DNA from: Alkalibacterium iburiense
GTDB lineage: Bacteria > Bacillota > Bacilli > Lactobacillales > Carnobacteriaceae_A
DNA length: 14,333 nucleotides
Assembly (NCBI RefSeq): GCF_039521845.1
Contig: NZ_BAAACW010000101.1
Coordinates: 1-14,333 of the forward strand
Direction of reading: 5' to 3'
The translations under genes were made by a program, and so were the position numbers. Under the pieces are notes generated by a model. The model worked only from the letters and a program-made list of their open reading frames with translations, did no database searches and was not told the origin of the DNA. Below are positions 7,990 to 13,603 of this stretch, in pieces (within the stretch, counting starts at the first letter, position 1; every line of letters starts with the position of its first letter).

Positions 7990-8018
7990 TTGTACTTATA
8001 TTTTTTTGTTGCTATATT
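7990..8018 (+). promoter_or_regulatory. Candidate promoter for the small gene at 8049
   Basis: TTGTAC (7990-7995), a 17-base spacer, then TATATT (8013-8018). It is placed about 31 bases before the ATG of a 45-residue ORF. The region is very AT-rich, so chance matches are likely; the support comes mainly from the arrangement of promoter, ORF and terminator. Confidence 0.35.
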
Positions 8019-8048
8019 TTATGGGAAAGATGTGTGTATTGAGCTTAG

Positions 8049-8186
8049 ATGTATAAAAAGTATGAAAATGAGAATTTGACTTTTTTTCATGAAAAGAATA
8101 TTAATGCATTTGCTGTGCTAAAATTATTTACCATTTTTGGAGTAGCGTTTTATTATTCCTCATTAAGTAAGAGACTAATAAAATAG
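8049..8186 (+). CDS. Possible small membrane peptide of 45 residues
   Basis: ATG at 8049 opens a 45-codon frame closed by TAG at 8184-8186. The product begins MYKKYENENLTFFHEKNI, has a hydrophobic stretch AFAVLKLFTIFGVAFYY (about 20-36) able to span a membrane once, and ends in a basic tail SKRLIK. A promoter-like pair lies upstream and a strong terminator starts 20 bases after the stop, so the unit is tidy. The weak point is the ribosome-binding site: only GAG about 6 bases before ATG. I do not recognise a family. It could instead be the accidental content of an AT-rich 3' UTR of the importer operon. Confidence 0.35.
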   Translation: MYKKYENENLTFFHEKNINAFAVLKLFTIFGVAFYYSSLSKRLIK

Positions 8187-8205
8187 TATCTATCGTTGAT
8201 TCTTG

Positions 8206-8250
8206 CCTCCTGATAAACTTACATTAGATTAAGTTTATCAGGAGGTTTTT
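8206..8250 (+). terminator. Strong rho-independent terminator; also buries a Shine-Dalgarno
   Basis: Perfect 16-bp stem CCTCCTGATAAACTTA (8206-8221) / TAAGTTTATCAGGAGG (8230-8245), an 8-base loop and a TTTTT tail. It would end the transcript of the small ORF at 8049 and any read-through from the peptide-importer operon. The right arm ends in AGGAGG, which sits 7 bases before a TTG codon at 8253, so the same hairpin hides a good ribosome-binding site. Confidence 0.85.
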
Positions 8251-8252
8251 AT

Positions 8253-8357
8253 TTGGATAAAAATGTTGAAATGGTTCCGATTCAACTCGGAAATAAGACA
8301 AACGTTAAGAAACCAAGACAACCTGAGCTCTATTCAAAACTCGTCAAGTACCTGTGA
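8253..8357 (+). CDS. Short ORF of 34 residues, likely the broken start of a lost gene
   Basis: TTG at 8253 lies 7 bases after AGGAGG (8240-8245) and encodes 34 residues, including VEMVPIQLGNKTNVKKPRQP, to TGA at 8355-8357. The spacing is ideal but the Shine-Dalgarno is locked in a 16-bp stem. After the stop, another frame continues for 17 more codons without a recognisable domain. Sequestered starts behind an end-proximal hairpin are known in some insertion sequences, so this may be the remnant of a mobile-element gene. I do not recognise the family, and it may not be translated. Confidence 0.3.
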   Translation: MDKNVEMVPIQLGNKTNVKKPRQPELYSKLVKYL

Positions 8358-8793
8358 TTTAACAACGTTTACAAGAGGATGTTTTTTTTGTTTTGTCAAG
8401 CGATGATGAGATGATGATATCTGTAAATAGAATAGAAAATGTTTAATCTTGGAACCTAAAGATTACCAAAAAAATGACGGGTTCCGAATTTTTTGCTATC
8501 TTTCACTAATCGAAATCTTGGACTCTAAAAATTTTTACTGTTAGATTTAAAATAGTAATGAAAACAATTTTTAAAAAGAAAAAGATGATTTTTATGCCAT
8601 CAGCACCTAGAGTGACAGATAGTTTAGCAAGTATTTATTATTTTAATCGTCCGACTTCGAATTTGTAATGAAGGAATTTCCATTAAAATCTAAACCTCAA
8701 ACCAAGTTATATAGTTGAAGATGAAAACAGTATGTCTGAATTATCCAGGAGTAAAATAGCTACGATAAAACTATTTAAAAAAAGAGAATTTTT
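8358..8793. other. 436-base gap before rph: decayed, AT-rich, no gene supported
   Basis: No frame has both a ribosome-binding site and a plausible product. A weak inverted repeat GGAACC (8451-8456) / GGTTCC (8480-8485) followed by six T could be a poor terminator. A degenerate direct repeat, AATCTTGGAACCTAAA near 8445 and AATCTTGGACTCTAAA near 8514, spans the same area. I find no convincing promoter for the rph-like gene, and its start has only a weak AGAGA. Known Firmicute and actinobacterial rifamycin-response elements were not recognised. Confidence 0.5.
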
Positions 8794-11460
8794 ATGGACT
8801 ATGTTCTCGATTTTAATGATATTGATCGGTCTAGTTTATCTACGGTGGGAGGAAAAGGAGCAAACCTTGGGGAACTGAGCAAAGCAGGTTTTTTAGTTCC
8901 TCCTGGATTTTGTGTGACCACAGCAGGATATAAGCGGCTCACTCAAGGAAAAGATAAATTGAATGACATGATCCAGCAACTCCATCAATTATCACCGGAT
9001 CAGTTTGAAGAGATACAACGGTGGGGCCAAAGTATTCGCGACTATATTCTGAACCTTGAAATCCCCGAACCGTTATATTCAGAAATCATGCAGGCATGGG
9101 AAAATATTGGGAGAGAGCATACGTATGCCATTCGCTCTAGTGCTACAGCCGAAGATCTTCCTCAGGCCTCATTCGCCGGTCAACAAGACTCCTTTCTCAA
9201 CGTGAAAGGGGAGGAGCAACTATTCGAATCGATTCAAAAATGTTGGGCGTCGCTTTTTACCGATCGTGCGATTGTTTATCGTGCCCAAAATGGGATTGAT
9301 CATCGCTCTGTTTTTTTGTCTACTGTCGTGCAAAGAATGAATCTTCCAGAGGTATCTGGCATTATGTTTACGGCAGACCCGGTTAGCGGGCATCGTCATA
9401 TTGTTTCTATTGATGCAGGGTTTGGTTTAGGGGAGGCACTGGTTTCCGGGCAAATTACGGCGGATTTGTATAAGGTGCGAGATGGGCAGATTATCGATAA
9501 GCAAGTAGCCCAAAAGGAAAAGGGGATTTTTCCCCTTCCTAGTGGTGGAACAGAAATGCAGCGATTACCAGTGGAGCAACAAGATCAACCAGCTCTTAAG
9601 GATGCAATGATTCTAGAACTTGCTCATATTGGAAAACAGATCGAACAATATTATGGAACTGAACAAGATATTGAGTGGTGCCTTAAAGATGGAGAAATTT
9701 ATATCTTACAAAGTCGACCAATCACTTCCCTTTTTCCCGTTCCATCATCCGACGACAACAATTACCATATTTATTATTCCGCAGGTCATAAGCAAATGAT
9801 GACGGATTATATGAAACCCCTTGGTCTTTCCCTTTTTCAATCACTAGTGCCATCGACTAAAGAAGAGATGAGAGGTTTCCTTACAAATGCAGGTGGACGG
9901 GTATTTGTAGATTATTCCTATTTGTTATATATGAAATCTGTCCAAAAAAAGCTCCGGAAACAGAAGTATTTGGAACCTGATCTTAAGGCTATTCAAAATG
10001 CTGTTTTACGTGAGGAATTTGAAAAGAGAGCACCTAAACGAGGGAATAAGAGGAAGGTCTTCCAACTTTATGTTAAACCTATGTGGGGTATATTATGGAA
10101 AACTCTGCTAAGAACCATCGCGATTATCTACATCGAGAACCCAAAATCGGCCTTACAACGCTCCTACTCCAACTTTTATGAAGATATTGATCGTTTTCAA
10201 CAAAAGATGGAACAGTATGATCACGCCGAACGAATCCATTTGATCAAGGAACACGCAAGCCGCGATTTATTTCGGTCCCTTACTAATCCTTTAGCCTATA
10301 CGTGTGCGGGTATGATAACACTTCCTCGTATTCAAAAGCGCGGTAAAAAATGGCTAGGAGAAGAAGTGAGTCCCGCCATTCATCAATCTCCTCCGGGGAA
10401 TATTACGAGTGAAGTTGGAATGAAGATTGGTGATTTGGCAGATACAGCTAGACCGTATCCGGAAGTGGTGGACTATCTTCAAAAAGCAAACGATGAGACG
10501 TTTGTTCAAGATTTAAAAGAGGTTAAAGGAGGGAAGATTTTTCTCGCTGCCCTGCATTCATTTATGGAAAAATTCGGGATGCGGACCACAGGAGAGATTG
10601 ATATTACAAGGGTTCGGTGGCATGAAGTACCGACCATGCTTGTACCATCAATTCTCAGTCACATGAGAAATAACGCTCCACGTGAACATCACGAAAAATT
10701 TGAAAAAGGAGAACAAGGAGCTAATGAAGCAATCCAGGAATTGTTAGAGCGTGTGAATAAAACGCGAGGAGGTTCAAGAAAAGCTAAGAAACTATCCCGC
10801 CTTCTCAATCTTTATCGCCATACTGTAGGAATTCGAGAACTCCCAAAGTATATGATGGTTTGTTACTTTGACATCTACCGAAAAGTGATTCTAGAAGAGG
10901 CAAACTATCTTGTTCAACAAGGAATCCTTGAGCAAGAAACCGATGTCTACTATCTGACGCTAGATGAATTGATTGTACTGTTGGAGAAGGGCTCAATAGA
11001 AGCTGTATCATCACTCCCCGATCGAAAAAAACATGAAGAGCATTATCGGACGCTCACACCTCCTCGTGTGATGAGCAGTGATGGAGAAATATTTACAGCT
11101 GTAAAAGATCAAGAGTCTTCAAATGTATTGGTAGGCACGCCAGTCTCTTCAGGTGTTGTTGAAGGAACTGTTAAAGTGGTTCGAAGCTTGGAAGAAGGGA
11201 AGCTGAATAAAGGAGACATTCTCGTTGCTCCTTATACAGATCCGGGATGGACACCCTTATTTTCCTCAGCAAAAGCACTTATAACAGAAGTTGGAGGGAT
11301 TATGACCCACGGCTCGGTTGTGGCCAGAGAAAATGGCATACCGGCTGTTGTCAGTGTGGATAATGCAACAAATATATTAAAAGATAACCAAAAAATCCGA
11401 GTGGACGGAACAGAAGGAACTATTGAAATATTAGATGATGAGACAGACAACACAAAGTAA
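8794..11460 (+). CDS. rph: Rifamycin phosphotransferase (Rph) family protein, often misnamed phosphoenolpyruvate synthase
   Basis: 888-residue three-domain protein. An N-terminal ATP-binding domain (about 1-320) has VGGKGANLGELSKAGFLVPP (18-37), AIRSSATAEDLPQASFAGQQ (112-131) and DIEWCLKDGEIYILQSRPI (292-310). A middle domain (about 325-770) is predicted to bind the acceptor. A C-terminal swivelling phosphohistidine domain (about 780-880) has GGIMTHGSVVARENG, with His839 as the phospho carrier. Rph enzymes move the ATP β-phosphate through this His to the ansa-bridge hydroxyl of rifamycins, inactivating the drug. True PEP synthase needs a further C-terminal PEP/pyruvate barrel, which is absent, so that name would be wrong. 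B. subtilis YvkC and Listeria Rph have the same layout and similar length. The gene stands alone, is visibly richer in G+C than its neighbours and is flanked by decayed sequence, suggesting acquisition. Activity on rifampicin is an inference; the middle domain is the least certain part. Confidence 0.85.
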   Translation: MDYVLDFNDIDRSSLSTVGGKGANLGELSKAGFLVPPGFCVTTAGYKRLTQGKDKLNDMIQQLHQLSPDQFEEIQRWGQSIRDYILNLEIPEPLYSEIMQAWENIGREHTYAIRSSATAEDLPQASFAGQQDSFLNVKGEEQLFESIQKCWASLFTDRAIVYRAQNGIDHRSVFLSTVVQRMNLPEVSGIMFTADPVSGHRHIVSIDAGFGLGEALVSGQITADLYKVRDGQIIDKQVAQKEKGIFPLPSGGTEMQRLPVEQQDQPALKDAMILELAHIGKQIEQYYGTEQDIEWCLKDGEIYILQSRPITSLFPVPSSDDNNYHIYYSAGHKQMMTDYMKPLGLSLFQSLVPSTKEEMRGFLTNAGGRVFVDYSYLLYMKSVQKKLRKQKYLEPDLKAIQNAVLREEFEKRAPKRGNKRKVFQLYVKPMWGILWKTLLRTIAIIYIENPKSALQRSYSNFYEDIDRFQQKMEQYDHAERIHLIKEHASRDLFRSLTNPLAYTCAGMITLPRIQKRGKKWLGEEVSPAIHQSPPGNITSEVGMKIGDLADTARPYPEVVDYLQKANDETFVQDLKEVKGGKIFLAALHSFMEKFGMRTTGEIDITRVRWHEVPTMLVPSILSHMRNNAPREHHEKFEKGEQGANEAIQELLERVNKTRGGSRKAKKLSRLLNLYRHTVGIRELPKYMMVCYFDIYRKVILEEANYLVQQGILEQETDVYYLTLDELIVLLEKGSIEAVSSLPDRKKHEEHYRTLTPPRVMSSDGEIFTAVKDQESSNVLVGTPVSSGVVEGTVKVVRSLEEGKLNKGDILVAPYTDPGWTPLFSSAKALITEVGGIMTHGSVVARENGIPAVVSVDNATNILKDNQKIRVDGTEGTIEILDDETDNTK

Positions 11461-11486
11461 ATTTTAATATATTGATTTCGTCTAGA

Positions 11487-11621
11487 TTAGTTTCTCTCAT
11501 CAATTGTAAATTCAACTGCATCACGGTCTTCTAAATTGAGTGTTTTTATTATAGTATCAGGAATAGTCAAAAGGTATTTACTATCATGTTTAATTACTTT
11601 CCCTATGTGCTTATCGTTCAT
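11487..11621 (-). CDS. Small AbrB/MazE/SpoVT-type DNA-binding protein (orphan antitoxin-like)
   Basis: 44-residue protein read on the minus strand from ATG 11621-11619 to TAA 11489-11487. GGAG lies 9 bases upstream of the start. Its pattern, GKVIKHDSKYLLTIPDTIIK followed by TLNLEDRDAVEFTIDE, is that of a swapped-hairpin AbrB domain: a short strand, the I-P turn, a helix, then G/D-rich β-strands. Such proteins bind DNA as dimers, often as antitoxins that repress their own promoter. No toxin gene lies next to it: it converges on rph, whose stop is 26 bases away. It could therefore be a lone regulator or the survivor of a decayed pair. The upstream palindrome at 11671-11684 is a candidate operator. 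Family assignment by pattern is reasonable but the protein is short. Confidence 0.7.
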   Translation of the reverse strand: MNDKHIGKVIKHDSKYLLTIPDTIIKTLNLEDRDAVEFTIDERN

Positions 11622-11654
11622 AATCTTATTCTCCATTCATATTGATTTATCTAC

Positions 11655-11720
11655 ATTATATTGAAAATAGGTGTAAATATACACAAGTTAATTATAGTAA
11701 TTAATAAAAAGGGATATAAT
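11655..11720. promoter_or_regulatory. Divergent control region with a candidate operator
   Basis: The minus strand has TATAAT at 11660-11655, 34 bases before the AbrB-like start. The plus strand has TATAAT at 11715-11720 before the broken membrane-protein gene. Neither has a good -35. Between them GTGTA-AATA-TACAC (11671-11684) is a perfect 5+5 inverted repeat covering the -35 position of the minus-strand promoter, a natural place for autorepression by the AbrB-like protein. Confidence 0.4.
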
Positions 11721-11756
11721 CGCTTGAATCATCATTGTAAGGAGGACTATACCAAA

Positions 11757-12384
11757 ATGTTTTTTTTTCATACAGGGAATGAGTTTTTTTAAAAAAAGGC
11801 TAGGAAAGAATTTGTAGGACTATTCATAGGATTAGTAGGAGTATTAACTTTTGCTAATATTACGATGCAAGACTGGGCATGGCTATTTTTTGTGGGAACT
11901 ATGATATTAGCTAGTGCATTTTATCGATTTATTATGGTTAATGATAATTTTACTGAACATGATCTAAAAAAAATGAAAGCTCATAACCTTTATGACTATG
12001 TTTTTAGCTGTTATCTTTACTCCAGTCATCTTTTTAAGTGGAGTGTTTAATAGAAATATTTTAAAGATTTTTTTTATATTAGAGATATTTTCATATATTT
12101 TTTTCGTTTTAGATTTTGAAAACATCATTTATATTTTTCATAATAAACCTGTAGAAGCATATACTGGAGGATTTAAAAGGGATGACTTAAATGGTATTAA
12201 AGTAGGAACTAAAAATATAATTGATCAATTGCCTTCGTTGATTAGTATTAGTGTATTATCAGTCATATTATTTGTCTTCAGCCTAAAACCTACTATTTAC
12301 TTTGCCATATTTTACTACATTCTTTGTGTAGTCATACTGATATATTTAAAAAAGAAAAAAATTTACGAAAATAGGAATCAATAA
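11757..12384 (+). pseudogene. Broken gene for a multi-pass membrane protein of unknown function
   Basis: ATG 11757 follows AAGGAGG (11739-11745) and opens MFFFHTGNEFF, then meets TAA at 11790-11792 in a T7A7 run. The same frame continues with KKARKEFVGLFIGLVGVLTF and further residues to about 12000. There the coding sense shifts by one base in a T-run (near 12000-12005) into the frame FLAVIFTPVIFLSGVFNRNI, which runs on to the stop at 12382-12384. Repaired, it would be about 208 residues with roughly five hydrophobic segments and a basic KKKKIYENRNQ end. ATG 11779 (MSFFKKRLGK) is another possible start, again needing a frameshift. Both lesions sit in homopolymers, so sequencing error is possible, but the two broken genes downstream favour real decay. 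No family recognised. Confidence 0.65.
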
Positions 12385-12386
12385 TT

Positions 12387-12868
12387 ATGATTGAATCTAA
12401 TAAAATTAAATTACATCCAATTGCTATAAATGACTTCAAAACTATTTTAGAATGGAGTCAAAATGATACCTTTTGCAAAGCTTATGGGTGGGATTTGAAT
12501 AAAGACAGAGAAGAACTGTATATTTGGTGGGAAAACCTAGTTAATCGACCTTCTAAAGGGTTTCTTCGCTTAGGAATAGAACGAAAGGGTCAACTTATTG
12601 CTATGCAGACTTAGCGACGATTAAAGAAGATACAACGGAGTTTAAGATTGTTATTGGAGAGTCTAAGTTATGGGGAAAAGGATTAGGTTCAAAAGCTGCT
12701 GAATTAATGATTGCATACGGAACGAAAGAATTAAGAATAAAAACAATTTTAGCAGAAACCCATTAAACAAATAATCGCTCAAGAAAAATGCTTGAAAAAC
12801 TAGACTTTAAAGAATTAAGCAAAGAAGGTACAGAGATATATTTAGGAAACAAAACTAAATTGGTATAA
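12387..12868 (+). pseudogene. Broken GNAT-family N-acetyltransferase
   Basis: The first 75 codons (from ATG 12387) read IKLHPIAINDFKTILEWSQN and onward, a typical GNAT N-terminus. A one-base loss near 12601 closes the frame at once. The next frame restores the fold: YADLATIKEDTTEFKIVIGE, then the acetyl-CoA loop WGKGLGSKAAELMI, then AETH-stop-TNNRSRKMLEKLDFKEL. The in-frame TAA at 12764-12766 stands where a coding triplet is expected between H and T. The repaired protein would be about 160 residues, normal for ribosomal-protein or small-molecule acetyltransferases of the RimJ/L type; the substrate is unknown. It begins 2 bases after the preceding broken gene and may once have been in the same transcript. 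Confidence 0.85.
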
Positions 12869-13177
12869 TACGATTTACAAAGATAGATAAAAGATAATTT
12901 ATTTTAGGAGAGATTGGATGCAACCTTCATTTATTAAACAAGTGGGATTTATGTATTTTACATAGATGAAAGTCATCGATATAAAGGTATGGGAACGAAA
13001 TTGCTAGAAGCATTTACATTGGAGCACATAAAAAAGGTGCAACAGAATAAGCTGTATCTGTCGAAGAAGGAAACAAACTTGGTACACCTTTTTATATTGC
13101 TCGTGGATTTAAACAGGATGAATCAACTAAACGCTTATTATTAGCTTTTAGTTATGAGAAAGAGAAGAACCAATTTG

Positions 13178-13206
13178 TTGAATCTCCCCTTGAAGAAGTG
13201 TATACT
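13178..13206 (+). promoter_or_regulatory. Candidate promoter of antisense (antitoxin) RNA
   Basis: TTGAAT (13178-13183), a 17-base spacer, then TATACT (13201-13206), close to σA consensus with ideal spacing. It lies inside the GNAT remnant and points at the toxin gene on the opposite strand. Transcription would start near 13213. Confidence 0.5.
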
Positions 13207-13227
13207 AAAAGTGAACAGATGGGCTGC

Positions 13228-13261
13228 AAAAAAAGAACCCTTGCTATAACAAGGGTTCTTT
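13228..13261 (-). terminator. Terminator, strongest on the minus strand (predicted end of toxin mRNA)
   Basis: Stem AAAGAACCCTTG (13232-13243) / CAAGGGTTCTTT (13250-13261) with a 6-base loop. Read on the minus strand it ends in a run of seven T (13234-13228); read on the plus strand only TTTCCTT follows. It can serve the toxin mRNA, and weakly the plus strand. Confidence 0.75.
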
Positions 13262-13314
13262 CCTTAATTAAAGGTTATATGCTTTAGCCCCACTGTGGCA
13301 GATTTTAAAACTTA

Positions 13315-13359
13315 CAAAACCCACCATCAAGCCGGCTAAGCTAAAAATGGTGGTTTTTG
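13315..13359 (+). terminator. Hairpin terminator, predicted end of the antisense RNA
   Basis: Stem CAAAACCCACCAT (13315-13327) / ATGGTGGTTTTTG (13347-13359), 12 of 13 pairs, with the palindrome AGCCGGCT in the loop. T5 at 13354-13358 makes it a plus-strand terminator. On the minus strand it is followed by GGGTTTTG and may act as an internal or second 3' hairpin of the toxin mRNA. Confidence 0.65.
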
Positions 13360-13365
13360 TATTGT

Positions 13366-13440
13366 CTAGTCCTTTTTAGATACAAGAACCATGAGTGTCG
13401 CAAACGCTATCATTAAAGATAGCACTTGAAATACTTCCAA
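13366..13440 (-). CDS. Putative holin-like type I toxin, 24 residues
   Basis: Minus-strand frame from TTG 13440-13438 to TAG 13368-13366. The product starts MEVFQVLSLMIAFATLMVL and ends VSKKD: one membrane-spanning helix with a charged tail. This is the pattern of the Hol_Tox family of small toxins in Lactobacillales and Bacilli (consensus start near M-x-V-Y-x-x-L-x-L-M-I-x-F), which insert in the cell membrane and are usually held off by an antisense RNA. The Shine-Dalgarno is AAAAAGGAG with 10 bases to TTG; a TTG start fits low translation. It has a long structured 5' leader, a mini-ORF ending at its Shine-Dalgarno and a convergent antisense promoter. I find no clear minus-strand promoter in 13527-13600. 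Toxicity is inferred from family membership. Confidence 0.8.
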   Translation of the reverse strand: MEVFQVLSLMIAFATLMVLVSKKD

Positions 13441-13457
13441 CTTGTCTAAGCTCCTTT

Positions 13458-13493
13458 TTAGAACTTAAACCCACAAAACGTCACAATAGGCAT
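13458..13493 (-). CDS. Possible 11-residue leader ORF ending at the toxin Shine-Dalgarno
   Basis: Minus-strand ATG 13493-13491 encodes MPIVTFCGFKF, and its TAA (13460-13458) runs into the toxin Shine-Dalgarno AAAAAGGAG. AAAGGAG lies upstream, though only 3 bases before the ATG; an in-frame GTG at 13484-13482 has a 12-base gap. A ribosome stopping here would melt the pairing that hides the toxin Shine-Dalgarno, like the mok leader of the hok toxin. The sequence AAGGAGCT occurs before both the leader and the toxin, which may instead mean the upstream copy is a standby or decoy site. Confidence 0.3.
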   Translation of the reverse strand: MPIVTFCGFKF

Positions 13494-13603
13494 CAGCTCC
13501 TTTGTTAGCCACAATGGAGCCTTAGCACTTAACCTTAACACTAGAATACACTAGTATTTACACAAATGATACACGAAAAATTTAGAATGGAGTAATTAAT
13601 AAT

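Larger units (their letters stand above)
12918..13287 (+). pseudogene. Remnant of a second GNAT-family acetyltransferase (C-terminal half)
   Basis: An AGGAGAGATTGG-ATG start (12918) leads only to a 15-codon stub. One base shift on, YIDESHRYKGMGTKLLEAFT is an acetyl-CoA-binding motif A. A further one-base loss near 13024 is needed to join HKKGATE-stop-AVSVEEGNKLG, then FYIARGFKQDESTKRLLL, the usual GNAT end. TAA 13048-13050 replaces an expected coding triplet. The last frame runs on through a hairpin to 13287, so the natural stop is also lost. The front half of the domain is missing. Its 3' part now contains the promoter and first bases of the candidate antisense RNA for the adjoining toxin locus. 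Confidence 0.8.
13213..13360 (+). ncRNA. Predicted antisense RNA antitoxin of the type I toxin locus
   Basis: An RNA of about 148 bases is inferred between the promoter at 13178-13206 and the hairpin with TTTTT tail ending at 13358. It has no ORF with a ribosome-binding site. It would be fully complementary to the 3' UTR of the minus-strand toxin mRNA, if that mRNA ends at the 13261-13228 terminator. Convergent transcripts overlapping at their 3' ends are the arrangement of TxpA/RatA, BsrG/SR4 and BsrE/SR5 in Bacillus. Ends are predictions from motifs only. Confidence 0.45.
13281..13526 (-). repeat. Imperfect inverted repeat that can join the 5' and 3' ends of the toxin mRNA
   Basis: The plus strand has GCTTTAGCCCCACTGTGGC at 13281-13299 and GCCACAATGGAGCCTTAGC at 13508-13526. 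In the minus-strand RNA these 19-base arms pair at 17 positions, 3 of them G-U, with two adjacent mismatches. The arms flank the toxin frame completely. The 5' arm also contains CTAAGGCTCC (13525-13516), which can instead pair with the toxin Shine-Dalgarno GGAGCTTAG (13454-13446) through 9 bp and one bulge. Two mutually exclusive pairings of one arm are a typical control device of type I toxin mRNAs. Confidence 0.6.

Noticed and set aside
8076..8104. Promoter-like TTGACT-17-TATTAA
   Set aside because: It lies inside the possible 45-residue ORF and in very AT-rich sequence; nothing downstream needs it except the same terminator. Kept only as a note.
8113..8133. CTGTGCTAAAAT shared with the importer promoter (2010-2021), as if a promoter duplication
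   Set aside because: A 12-base match between two places in a 14-kb AT-rich window is expected by chance, and no -35 is present at the second site.
8594..8668. 24-codon frame beginning MPSAPRVTDSLASIYYFNRP
   Set aside because: No ribosome-binding site, no known family and no conserved context.
8732..8878. 48-codon frame overlapping the rph start, with a hydrophobic middle
   Set aside because: No ribosome-binding site, and 85 bases overlap the well-supported rph N-terminus in another frame, which explains the open frame.
10805..11453. Minus-strand open frames within rph (10805-11014, 11232-11453) and likewise within the permease genes (4307-4495, 5006-5266)
   Set aside because: Shadows of strongly supported plus-strand genes; they have no starts with ribosome-binding sites and no family signature.
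8794..11460. Annotation as phosphoenolpyruvate synthase (ppsA)
   Set aside because: The C-terminal PEP/pyruvate-binding domain is missing and the phosphohistidine domain is at the very C-terminus, as in Rph.
13315..13440. Fst/Ldr-type toxin locus with a shared bidirectional terminator
   Set aside because: The peptide lacks the Fst pattern (A-P-x-x-V-G core) and fits the holin-like Hol_Tox pattern better; separate terminators exist for each strand.
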